Assembly (NCBI GenBank): GCA_023412435.1 | Contig: JAEYNS010000075.1 | Coordinates: forward strand, 1 to 5,301 | Length of the DNA: 5,301 bases | Origin: Actinomycetes bacterium | GTDB lineage: Bacteria; Actinomycetota; Actinomycetes; Propionibacteriales; Propionibacteriaceae | Direction: 5' to 3' | Part shown: positions 1 to 5,284 of the stretch, one piece after another | Position numbering within the stretch: the first letter of the stretch is position 1 | Layout of the letters: every line of letters begins with the position of its first letter | Position numbers and translations under genes: made by a program | The notes under the pieces: generated by a model | What the model saw: the letters and a program-made list of their open reading frames with translations, nothing else | The model's database searches: none | Told to the model about the DNA's origin: nothing

Positions 1-1667
1 GCTCCCGCGGGATGCCGGCCCCCACCTCGCCCGCCTTCCGTGAGGCGGCCGTCCGGATCACCGCGGCGCTCGCCGAACGCTATGGACGTCACCCGGCCGT
101 GGCGCTGTGGCACGTCCACAACGAGTACGGCGCCCCCGTGGGCCACGACTACTCCCGGCACGCGCTGGTCGCCTTCCGGCGCTGGCTGGGTCAACGGTAC
201 GGCGATCTGGACGCGTTCAACGCCGCCTGGGGCACCCGGTTCTGGGGCCAGCGCTACCTGGCCTGGGACGAGGTCGGGCTGCCCGCCGCCAGCCCCACGG
301 TGGTCAACCCGGCGCAGATGCTCGACTTCGCGCGCTTCAGCGACGACATGCTGCGGGAGTGCTTCCGCGCCGAGCGGGACGTCATCCGGCAGCACTCCGA
401 CGCGCCGGTCACCACCAACTTCATGGCCGCCACGCACCCGGGCACCGACCTGTGGCGCTGGGCGCGCGAGGTCGACATCGTCTCCAACGACAACTACCTG
501 GTCGCCGAGAACCCGCGCAACCAGGTCGGGCTGGCGATGGCTGCCGACCTCACCCGTTCGGTGGCCGGCGGGCGCCCGTGGATGCTGCTCGAGCACTCCT
601 CGTCAGCGGTCAGCTGGCAGCCCCGCAACATCGCCAAGCGGCCTGGCGAGGAGGCGCGCAACGCCTTCAGCCACCTCGGACGCGGGGCCGACGCCATCAT
701 GTTCTTCCAGTGGCGGGCCTCCCGCTTCGGGGCGGAGAAGTTCCACTCGGCGATGCTGCCGCACGCCGGGACGGACTCCCGGGTGTGGCGCGAGGTGGTC
801 GACCTCGGGGCCCGGCTGGGCCGGCTCGGGAACCTGCGCGGGTCCCGCGTCCGCGCCGACGTGGCGATCCTGTGGGACTACGAGGCGTTCTGGGCCCAGG
901 ACCTGGAGTGGCGGCCCAGCATCGACGCCCAGCACCGCGAACGGATCGACACCTTCTACGACCGGCTGTGGCGCGACGGCATCACCGTCGACTTCGCCCA
1001 CCCCGGGCAGGACCTGTCCGGCTACAAGCTGGTCCTCGCGCCGTCCCTCTACCTGCTGACGGCCGCCGATGCGGCGAACCTCACCCGCTACGTCGAGGAC
1101 GGCGGCACCCTCCTGGTCGGCTTCTTCTCCGGCATCGTCGACGAGCACGACGCAATCCACCCGGGGGGCTTCATGGCGCCACTGCGCGAGGCGCTCGGCG
1201 TCTGGGTCGAGGAGTTCCTCCCGCTGCGGGAACACGAGTCGGTGCCGCTGGACGGCCCCGGCGAGCTTCCTCGGGCGGGCACCCGCTGGGCCGACCACCT
1301 GCGGCTGGACGGCGCCGAGGTGGTGGCGAGCTACCTCGACGGGCCCCTGCCCGGCGGAGCGGCGATCACCCGTCACCGGCACGGCGCCGGTCACGGCTGG
1401 TACCTGTCGACCGCCCTGGACGTGGACGGGCTGGCACCCCTGCTGGACCTGGTCTACGCCGACGCCGGCGTGGCGCCGTCCGGGCTGCCGGAGGACGTCG
1501 AGGTGATCACCCGCCACGGCCGCGGCCACCGCTACGTGGTCGCGATCAACCACGCCGACCAGGAGGTCACCGTCGAACTCGGCGCCTCCCACGAACTGGC
1601 CACCGACACCCCGGTCGGGCCGTCGGTGACCCTGCCGGCCGGCGGGGTTCGGGTGCTGCGCGGCTAG
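1..1667 (+). CDS. GH42 beta-galactosidase, 5'-truncated by window edge
   Basis: Glycoside hydrolase family 42 enzyme, expected to remove terminal beta-D-galactosyl residues from oligosaccharides, probably in the cytoplasm. The frame is open from base 3; the ATG at 12 is internal, because family members have about 100-130 more residues upstream (usual length about 650-690; 551 seen from that ATG). Counting from it, the (beta/alpha)8 barrel carries the acid/base glutamate in HVHNEYG (E38, bases 123-125) and the nucleophile glutamate in LLEHSSS (E194, 591-593). Next comes the family-typical stretch MFFQWRASRFGAEKFHSAM. The trimerisation domain opens near residue 283 (RADVAILWDYEAFW) and a small beta C-terminal domain covers about 495-551. 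The Cys cluster that binds zinc in some GH42 enzymes is absent; the only Cys is C117. The stop overlaps the stop of the convergent gene. No promoter is visible. Family assignment is very secure; the natural substrate cannot be read from sequence. Confidence 0.95.
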   Translation, partial: SRGMPAPTSPAFREAAVRITAALAERYGRHPAVALWHVHNEYGAPVGHDYSRHALVAFRRWLGQRYGDLDAFNAAWGTRFWGQRYLAWDEVGLPAASPTVVNPAQMLDFARFSDDMLRECFRAERDVIRQHSDAPVTTNFMAATHPGTDLWRWAREVDIVSNDNYLVAENPRNQVGLAMAADLTRSVAGGRPWMLLEHSSSAVSWQPRNIAKRPGEEARNAFSHLGRGADAIMFFQWRASRFGAEKFHSAMLPHAGTDSRVWREVVDLGARLGRLGNLRGSRVRADVAILWDYEAFWAQDLEWRPSIDAQHRERIDTFYDRLWRDGITVDFAHPGQDLSGYKLVLAPSLYLLTAADAANLTRYVEDGGTLLVGFFSGIVDEHDAIHPGGFMAPLREALGVWVEEFLPLREHESVPLDGPGELPRAGTRWADHLRLDGAEVVASYLDGPLPGGAAITRHRHGAGHGWYLSTALDVDGLAPLLDLVYADAGVAPSGLPEDVEVITRHGRGHRYVVAINHADQEVTVELGASHELATDTPVGPSVTLPAGGVRVLRG

Positions 1668-2284
1668 TCCTGAAACCCGGACGGGTCTCCTGCCCCGACC
1701 CGGGTCACCTCCGGCTCGTCGCCGGAGAGGTCGATGATCGTGGTGAGTTCGCGTCCGGCATCGCCGGAGTCGAGCACCGCGTCCAGCACCGCCCCGAGCT
1801 CGTCAAGGACCTCCCAGCCTTCGACCATCGGGTCCTCCTGGCCGGGCAGGATCAGCGACGTGGACATCAGCGGACCGATCTCGCGCAGTACGGCGAGCGC
1901 GGTGGTGTGGTCGGGGACCCGCACCCCGACCGTCTTCTTCTTCGGGTGCAGCATCACCTTCGGCGCCTCACGGGTGGCCTTGAGGATGAACGTGTAGGGG
2001 CCCGGGGTGTGCGCCTTCACCGCGCGGAACACGTCGTTGTCCATCTGCACGAACTGGCCCAGCTGGGCGAACTCCGAGCAGACCAGGGTGAAGTGGTGGT
2101 TCGGGCCGAGCTCACGGATGGCGCGGATCCGCCGCAAGCCTTCGGCGTTGCCGAGCTTGGTGCCCAGCGCGTAGCCGGAGTCGGTGGGGTACGCGACCAG
2201 CCCGCCGCCGTTCAGGATCTCCACCACCTGCGCGATCGCCCGCGGCTGCGGGTTGGCCGGATGCACGTCGAAGTACTTCGCCAT
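1664..2284 (-). CDS. yciO: YciO-subgroup YrdC/Sua5-fold protein (threonylcarbamoyl-AMP synthase family)
   Basis: A 206-residue single-domain YrdC-fold protein. The fold motifs are YPTDSGYALG (32-41), TPGPYTFILKAT (93-104), KTVGVRVP (117-124), STSLILPG (141-148) and TTIIDLS (181-187). The N-terminus (FDVHPANPQPRAIAQ) and the HHFTLVC segment match E. coli YciO rather than TsaC/Sua5. TsaC and Sua5 make threonylcarbamoyl-AMP from threonine, bicarbonate and ATP for tRNA t6A37. Their signature residues, a KxR and an S-A-N in the nucleotide pocket, appear here as RAIREL (54-59) and TSLI (142-145). Automated annotation will probably say L-threonylcarbamoyladenylate synthase. From the missing residues I infer that this is a YciO paralogue of unsettled role and that a true Sua5 lies elsewhere in the genome. 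The ATG at 2284 is supported by the YciO-like N-terminus; it has either a GGTGA 4 bases upstream or a leaderless promoter. It is divergent from the PLP enzyme and convergent with the GH42 gene. Confidence 0.9.
   Translation of the reverse strand: MAKYFDVHPANPQPRAIAQVVEILNGGGLVAYPTDSGYALGTKLGNAEGLRRIRAIRELGPNHHFTLVCSEFAQLGQFVQMDNDVFRAVKAHTPGPYTFILKATREAPKVMLHPKKKTVGVRVPDHTTALAVLREIGPLMSTSLILPGQEDPMVEGWEVLDELGAVLDAVLDSGDAGRELTTIIDLSGDEPEVTRVGAGDPSGFQD
2269..2280. repeat. 12-bp perfect palindrome at the 5' end of yciO
   Basis: CGAAGTACTTCG reads the same on both strands and spans codons 2-6 of yciO, +5 to +16 if the gene is leaderless. It could be an operator just inside the transcript or simply the result of coding AKYFD. 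It resembles, but does not match, the CGAAC-N4-GTTCG LexA box of actinobacteria. Confidence 0.35.
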
Positions 2285-2290
2285 GAGGTC

Positions 2291-2296
2291 ACCATA
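2291..2296 (-). promoter_or_regulatory. Candidate -10 hexamer TATGGT for yciO (leaderless geometry)
   Basis: Read on the minus strand, TATGGT is followed by six bases (GACCTC) and then the ATG, so it fills -12 to -7 if transcription starts at the A of the start codon. TANNNT at this spacing is the usual mark of leaderless genes in actinobacteria. The -35 position (17-base spacer) reads CGGGAC, only a partial match to TTGACN. A GGTGA overlapping the hexamer could instead act as a weak Shine-Dalgarno, so the leaderless reading is an inference. Confidence 0.5.
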
Positions 2297-2331
2297 GACG
2301 AGCAGCGGGGCCCGTCCCGGGTCTGCGCCGC

Positions 2332-2337
2332 TAAGGT
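2332..2337 (+). promoter_or_regulatory. Candidate -10 hexamer TAAGGT for the MalY/PatB gene (leaderless geometry)
   Basis: TAAGGT followed by CGGACC and the ATG at 2344 again places a TANNNT hexamer exactly at -12 to -7 of the start codon. No recognisable -35 lies 17-18 bases upstream. The AAGG inside the hexamer, 7 bases from the ATG, would also work as a Shine-Dalgarno on a longer transcript, so the same bases support two readings. Confidence 0.5.
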
Positions 2338-2343
2338 CGGACC

Positions 2344-3480
2344 ATGCCGATCCTGTCCCTCACCGAAGCCGAGCTGCGGACCCGTCACAGCCTGAAATGG
2401 CGGATGTACGAGCCCGACGTCCTGCCGTTGTGGGTGGCCGAGATGGACGTTGCGCTGCACCCCGCAGTCCGCGAGGCGCTGGCGGCGGCCGCAGACCGGG
2501 GCGACACCGGCTACCCCTTCGGTCACGCGTACGCCGATGCGTTCATCGCGATGGCGGCCGACGTCTGGGGGCTCGAGCTCGACCGTGACCGGCAGGTCCG
2601 GCAGGCCGGCGACGTCATGAACAGCATCCTCGCCGTGCTCTCGACGACCACGTCCGTCGGCGACAAGGTGGTGATCAATCCACCGGTCTATCCGCCGTTC
2701 CGGCAGGTGATCACCGGCTACGGACGCAAGATCGTCGAGGTGCCGCTCACCGAGGCGGGCCGGCTCGACCTGCCCGCACTGGCGGAGGTCCTCGCCGGAC
2801 GGCCGGCGGCCTACCTGCTGTGCTCGCCGCACAACCCGACCGGCACCGTCCATACCGCCGAGGAGTTGACCGCGGTGGCGAGCCTGTGCGCCGAGCACGG
2901 CGTCCAGCTCGTGGTGGATGAGATCCACGCCCGGGTGGTCGACCCGGAGGTGCGCTTCACCTCGGTGCTCGGCGTCCCCGGCGGCGAGAAGGCGATCGTC
3001 GCGACGTCCGCCGGCAAGGCGTGGAACCTGGCCGCCTTCAAGGCCGGCCTGATCATCGGCGGGGACGAGACCGAGCCGGTGCTGCGGCACCTGCCCCCGC
3101 TCGCCCTCCAGGCGATGGGCCACTGGGCTGCGATCGCGCACACCGCGGCGATGCGGCACGCCCAGGGCTGGGTGGACGAGCTCTCGGCCGAGATCGCTGC
3201 CAACAAGGACCTCCTCGCCCGTCGACTCGCCGAGGACCTGCCGTCCGCGGGCTACCGGCGTGGCGAAGGCACCTACCTGGCCTGGGTCGACTGCACCGGC
3301 CTCGGGCTGGGCAACCCGGTGCAGGCCTTCCGCGACCAGGGCCGGGTCGCCTTCTCCCCCGGCGCCAGCTTCTCCTCGGGCCACCGGCAGTGGGTACGCA
3401 TCAACCTGGCCACCAGCCCGGAGATCCTCTCGGCGGCGCTCGACCGGATGGCCGCGACGGTCGCCGGTCAGCCGGCCTGA
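2344..3480 (+). CDS. MalY/PatB family PLP-dependent enzyme (cystathionine beta-lyase-like aminotransferase fold)
   Basis: A 378-residue fold-type I PLP enzyme, close to the usual 385-395 of the MalY/PatB family. These enzymes cleave C-S bonds of cystathionine or cysteine conjugates, giving a thiol, pyruvate and ammonia; some relatives are true aminotransferases. Family marks are the early KW (18-19) followed by LPLWVAEMDV and GYPFG. PLP contacts are Y116 in NPPVYPPF, N164 in SPHNPTG, D192 in VVDEIHA and the Schiff-base lysine K225 in SAGKAWN. R352 in WVRINLA should bind the substrate carboxylate. There is no signal peptide, so it is cytoplasmic. The ATG at 2344 gives the family-typical N-terminus. 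Its upstream AAGG (2333-2336, 7-base spacing) coincides with a TAAGGT hexamer that would make the transcript leaderless. The last 13 bases overlap the end of the convergent tadG-like gene. Fold and PLP dependence are near certain; lyase versus transaminase activity is not determined by these residues. Confidence 0.92.
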   Translation: MPILSLTEAELRTRHSLKWRMYEPDVLPLWVAEMDVALHPAVREALAAAADRGDTGYPFGHAYADAFIAMAADVWGLELDRDRQVRQAGDVMNSILAVLSTTTSVGDKVVINPPVYPPFRQVITGYGRKIVEVPLTEAGRLDLPALAEVLAGRPAAYLLCSPHNPTGTVHTAEELTAVASLCAEHGVQLVVDEIHARVVDPEVRFTSVLGVPGGEKAIVATSAGKAWNLAAFKAGLIIGGDETEPVLRHLPPLALQAMGHWAAIAHTAAMRHAQGWVDELSAEIAANKDLLARRLAEDLPSAGYRRGEGTYLAWVDCTGLGLGNPVQAFRDQGRVAFSPGASFSSGHRQWVRINLATSPEILSAALDRMAATVAGQPA

Positions 3481-3857
3481 AGTTCAGCGGTCGCGCTGCC
3501 TGAGGCGGCCAGCGACTCGATGCCGATCAGGCTGAGGAAGACGGTGTTGACGCTGCCCTGCGTCCGCACCTGCACGGCGCCGCCGACCAGCAGCACCTCA
3601 CCGGTCAGCTCCGGGTAGCCGGCCAGCACCTGCTCGGCAGCGTGGAGGGCGTCCGCCAGGCGAGGTTCGACACCGGCCAGCCGGGCCGTCGCAGTGGCGT
3701 CCGCCGCGGCCCTGGCGGCGAGCGCGGCGGCGGTCTCGGCTCGCCGGACCGACCGGGCCTGCGCGCCCCCGTCCCCCACCAGGCCGCACACCAGCAGCAG
3801 GGCGAGCACCGCGACGGCGACGAACACCGACAACGCCTGGCCGCGCTGGTCGCGCAT
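3468..3857 (-). CDS. TadE/TadG-like single-pass membrane protein (Flp pilus-assembly type), solitary
   Basis: A 129-residue protein. The N-terminus MRDQRGQALS leads straight into one hydrophobic segment (about 9-28), then an Ala-rich, AETAAALAARAAADA-type helix (40-54), then a small extracytoplasmic domain ending in VFLSLIGIESLAASGSATAEL. This order (RGQ, transmembrane helix, R/A-rich helix, a beta part with a final Gly and small-residue run) is typical of TadE/TadG minor pilins, which are anchored in the membrane and face outward. An upstream ATG at 3914 would give 148 residues. I chose 3857 because GGGAGG stands 5 bases before it and because RGQ then falls at the N-terminus, as in the family; the ATG at 3887 has only a weak site. 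No tadA, tadB, tadC or prepilin gene is present in the window, and both flanking genes run the opposite way, so it is probably transcribed alone. Tad-type is likely; whether it serves a pilus is unknown. Confidence 0.75.
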   Translation of the reverse strand: MRDQRGQALSVFVAVAVLALLLVCGLVGDGGAQARSVRRAETAAALAARAAADATATARLAGVEPRLADALHAAEQVLAGYPELTGEVLLVGGAVQVRTQGSVNTVFLSLIGIESLAASGSATAELQAG

Positions 3858-3887
3858 GGTGGCCTCCCGGGGTGGGGTGGCCACCAT
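3856..3887 (-). promoter_or_regulatory. 9-bp inverted repeat folding over the tadG-like translation start
   Basis: On the plus strand ATGGTGGCC (3856-3864) is perfectly complementary to GGCCACCAT (3879-3887), separated by 14 bases. In the minus-strand transcript the stem would pair the first two bases of the start codon and the last two of the Shine-Dalgarno, leaving GGGA of the Shine-Dalgarno in the loop. The 5' arm also contains a 10-bp palindrome (GGTGGCCACC, 3876-3885), so a DNA operator is an alternative. It matters for translation only if transcription starts upstream of 3887; no convincing minus-strand promoter was found to fix this. Confidence 0.5.
3863..3868 (-). promoter_or_regulatory. 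Shine-Dalgarno GGGAGG that decides the tadG-like start
   Basis: On the minus strand GGGAGG stands 5 bases (CCACC) before the ATG at 3857-3855. It is the best ribosome-binding site in the window and argues against the upstream ATGs at 3887 and 3914. Its last two bases belong to an inverted-repeat arm and the other four lie in the predicted loop. Confidence 0.7.
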
Positions 3888-3917
3888 TGTGCACCCGCCG
3901 ATGCGCACCTGCACCGG

Positions 3918-3926
3918 TCATCCACA
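3918..3926 (+). promoter_or_regulatory. DnaA-box-like nonamer TCATCCACA
   Basis: One mismatch from the TTATCCACA consensus, located in the divergent tadG-like/pfp promoter region. A single box could regulate a promoter but is also expected by chance; no second clear box or AT-rich unwinding element is nearby, so it is not an origin. Confidence 0.2.
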
Positions 3927-3936
3927 GGGCTTCCGG

Positions 3937-3960
3937 GTCGCCGCCGGGCAGCGGCGGGAC
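3937..3960. promoter_or_regulatory. Imperfect dyad upstream of the pfp -10 element
   Basis: GTC, one unpaired G, then CCGCCG pairs with CGGCGG followed by GAC, around a GGCAG loop: nine base pairs with one bulge. It covers the place where a -35 element would sit for the pfp promoter, so it could be an operator. GC-rich DNA forms such repeats easily, so this is tentative. Confidence 0.3.
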
Positions 3961-3972
3961 GCGGCCTGACAG

Positions 3973-3978
3973 TAGGCT
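3973..3978 (+). promoter_or_regulatory. Candidate -10 hexamer TAGGCT for pfp
   Basis: TAGGCT matches TANNNT and would start transcription near 3985, giving a leader of about 33 bases that includes the AGGAA Shine-Dalgarno at 4006-4010. No good TTGACA-like -35 is seen 17-18 bases upstream (the bases are AGCGGC or CAGCGG). Unlike the two genes at 2284 and 2344, no TANNNT hexamer sits at -12 to -7 of the pfp ATG, so pfp is predicted to have a normal leader. Confidence 0.45.
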
Positions 3979-4017
3979 GGGACCGTCGTTCGTCCCCCTA
4001 CCGATAGGAACTCCCCG

Positions 4018-5244
4018 ATGGTCCAGAAAGTCGCCATCCTCACTGCCGGCGGTTTCGCGCCCTGCTTGTCGTCCGCGATCGGCGGCCTGATCGAGCGCTA
4101 CACCGAACTGGCGCCCGAGGTGGAGATCATCGCCTACAAGAACGGCTACCAGGGCCTGCTCACTGGCGACTTCCTGCCTGTCACCCCCGTGGTGCGCGAG
4201 AACGCCGCCCTGCTCCACCGCTACGGCGGTTCCCCGATCGGCAACTCCCGGGTGAAGCTCACCAATGCCAAGGACCTGGTCAAGCGCGGTCTGGTCGCCG
4301 AGGGCGAGAACCCGCTGAAGGTCGCTGCCGACCGGCTGGTCGCCGACGGTGTCGACGTCCTGCACACGATCGGCGGTGACGACACCAACACCACCGCCGC
4401 CGACCTGGCCGCCTACCTGGCCGAGCACGACTACGGCCTGACCGTGGTGGGGCTGCCGAAGACCATCGACAACGACGTCTTCCCGATCAAGCAGTCCCTC
4501 GGCGCGGACACCGCCGCCGAGATGGGCGCCCGGTTCGCCAAGAACGTGCTCGCCGAGCACAACGCCGGCACCCGCATCCTGATCGTTCACGAGGTGATGG
4601 GACGCAACTGCGGCTGGCTCACCGCCGCCACCGCCGACAAGTACCACGCCTGGATCAAGGAACAGCAGTGGCTGCCCGAGATCGGTCTGGACTCCAAGGC
4701 GTGGGACGTGCACGGCATCTTCGTGCCCGAGGCCGTCATCGACATCAAGGCGGAGGCGCAGCGCCTGCTCAAGGTGATGGACGAGGTCGGCTGCGTCAAC
4801 ATCTTCCTCTCCGAGGGTGCCGGGATCGCCGACATCGTCGCCGAGATGGAGGCCGCCGGCCAGGAGGTCGCCCGGGACGCGTTCGGCCACATCCGGCTGG
4901 AGCGGATCAACCCGGGCAACTGGTTCGCCAAGCAGTTCTCCGAGATGCTGAAGTCCGGCAAGGTGCTGGTGCAGAAGTCCGGCTACTACTCGCGCTCAGC
5001 GGCCGCCAACGAGTTCGACCTGAAGCTGATCAAGTCGATGACCGACCTCGCGGTCGACTCCGCCCTGGCGGGCAAGGCCGGCGTCATCGGCCACGACGAG
5101 GACAACAACGACGAACTCAGCGTGATCGCGTTCGACCGGATCGCCGGCGGCAAGCCGTTCGACATCTCCCAGCAGTGGTACCTCGACCTGCTCGCCGACA
5201 TCGGCCAGCCGGCCCCCGTCCCCGCCGCTCCCGCCGAGCACTGA
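4018..5244 (+). CDS. pfp: Pyrophosphate-dependent 6-phosphofructokinase
   Basis: A 408-residue PfkA-superfamily enzyme that interconverts fructose 6-phosphate plus PPi and fructose 1,6-bisphosphate plus phosphate. The reaction is reversible, so one cytoplasmic enzyme can serve glycolysis and gluconeogenesis. LTAGGFAPC (8-16) is the phosphate-donor loop; NSRVK (76-80) follows. In GGDDTN (119-124) the second Asp, D122, and in PKTIDND the Lys, K148, are the two residues that mark PPi rather than ATP use; ATP enzymes usually have Gly at both. D151 is the catalytic base; MGRNCGW (194-200) and QKSGYYSRS, with K320, complete the sugar-phosphate site. Length and sequence match, from memory, the Propionibacterium freudenreichii PPi enzyme (about 404 residues), with a Pro/Ala-rich tail here. 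AGGAA (4006-4010) lies 7 bases before the ATG and a TAGGCT -10 candidate lies further up. Codon use is strongly C-ending, consistent with high expression. It is followed by candidate terminator hairpins. Confidence 0.96.
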   Translation: MVQKVAILTAGGFAPCLSSAIGGLIERYTELAPEVEIIAYKNGYQGLLTGDFLPVTPVVRENAALLHRYGGSPIGNSRVKLTNAKDLVKRGLVAEGENPLKVAADRLVADGVDVLHTIGGDDTNTTAADLAAYLAEHDYGLTVVGLPKTIDNDVFPIKQSLGADTAAEMGARFAKNVLAEHNAGTRILIVHEVMGRNCGWLTAATADKYHAWIKEQQWLPEIGLDSKAWDVHGIFVPEAVIDIKAEAQRLLKVMDEVGCVNIFLSEGAGIADIVAEMEAAGQEVARDAFGHIRLERINPGNWFAKQFSEMLKSGKVLVQKSGYYSRSAAANEFDLKLIKSMTDLAVDSALAGKAGVIGHDEDNNDELSVIAFDRIAGGKPFDISQQWYLDLLADIGQPAPVPAAPAEH

Positions 5245-5245
5245 C

Positions 5246-5261
5246 CGGCGGACTGCCGCCG
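5246..5261 (+). terminator. Short GC hairpin just after pfp
   Basis: CGGCGG pairs with CCGCCG around an ACTG loop, starting two bases after the pfp stop. No T-run follows (the next bases are AACCCTCCCC), so it may stabilise the 3' end or act as a weak actinobacterial terminator without a U-tract. Confidence 0.3.
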
Positions 5262-5284
5262 AACCCTCCCCAACGCGCCGTGCG

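Noticed and set aside
12..14. ATG at base 12 as the true start of the beta-galactosidase
   Set aside because: The frame is open to the window edge, and family members need about 100 more N-terminal residues for the first barrel strands.
603..1592. 329-codon minus-strand open frame opposite the GH42 gene
   Set aside because: Composition is Val/Asp/Gly/His-rich as expected from the antisense of a high-GC gene; no motifs, and the sense strand holds catalytic GH42 residues.
1675..1706. Possible terminator stem after the GH42 stop (ACCCGG with CCGGGT; also the palindrome GACCCGGGTC)
   Set aside because: The loop is long, there is no T-run, and the bases code for the yciO C-terminus; such GC palindromes are frequent at this base composition.
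107..2395. 762-codon open frame on the plus strand running through the GH42 gene and beyond
   Set aside because: It is Arg/Pro/Gly-rich low-complexity sequence with no family motifs, and it crosses the well-supported GH42 gene and the antisense yciO; a typical high-GC shadow frame.
2212..3384. 390-codon minus-strand open frame opposite the MalY/PatB gene
   Set aside because: Antisense shadow; the sense strand contains a full set of PLP-enzyme motifs.
3858..3914. N-terminal extension of the tadG-like protein from the ATG at 3914 or 3887
   Set aside because: Neither has a ribosome-binding site as good as GGGAGG before 3857, and the extension would put polar residues ahead of the RGQ motif that normally begins Tad-type proteins.
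3598..4890. 430-codon minus-strand open frame opposite pfp and part of the tadG-like gene
   Set aside because: Antisense shadow without recognisable domains; it conflicts with both supported genes.
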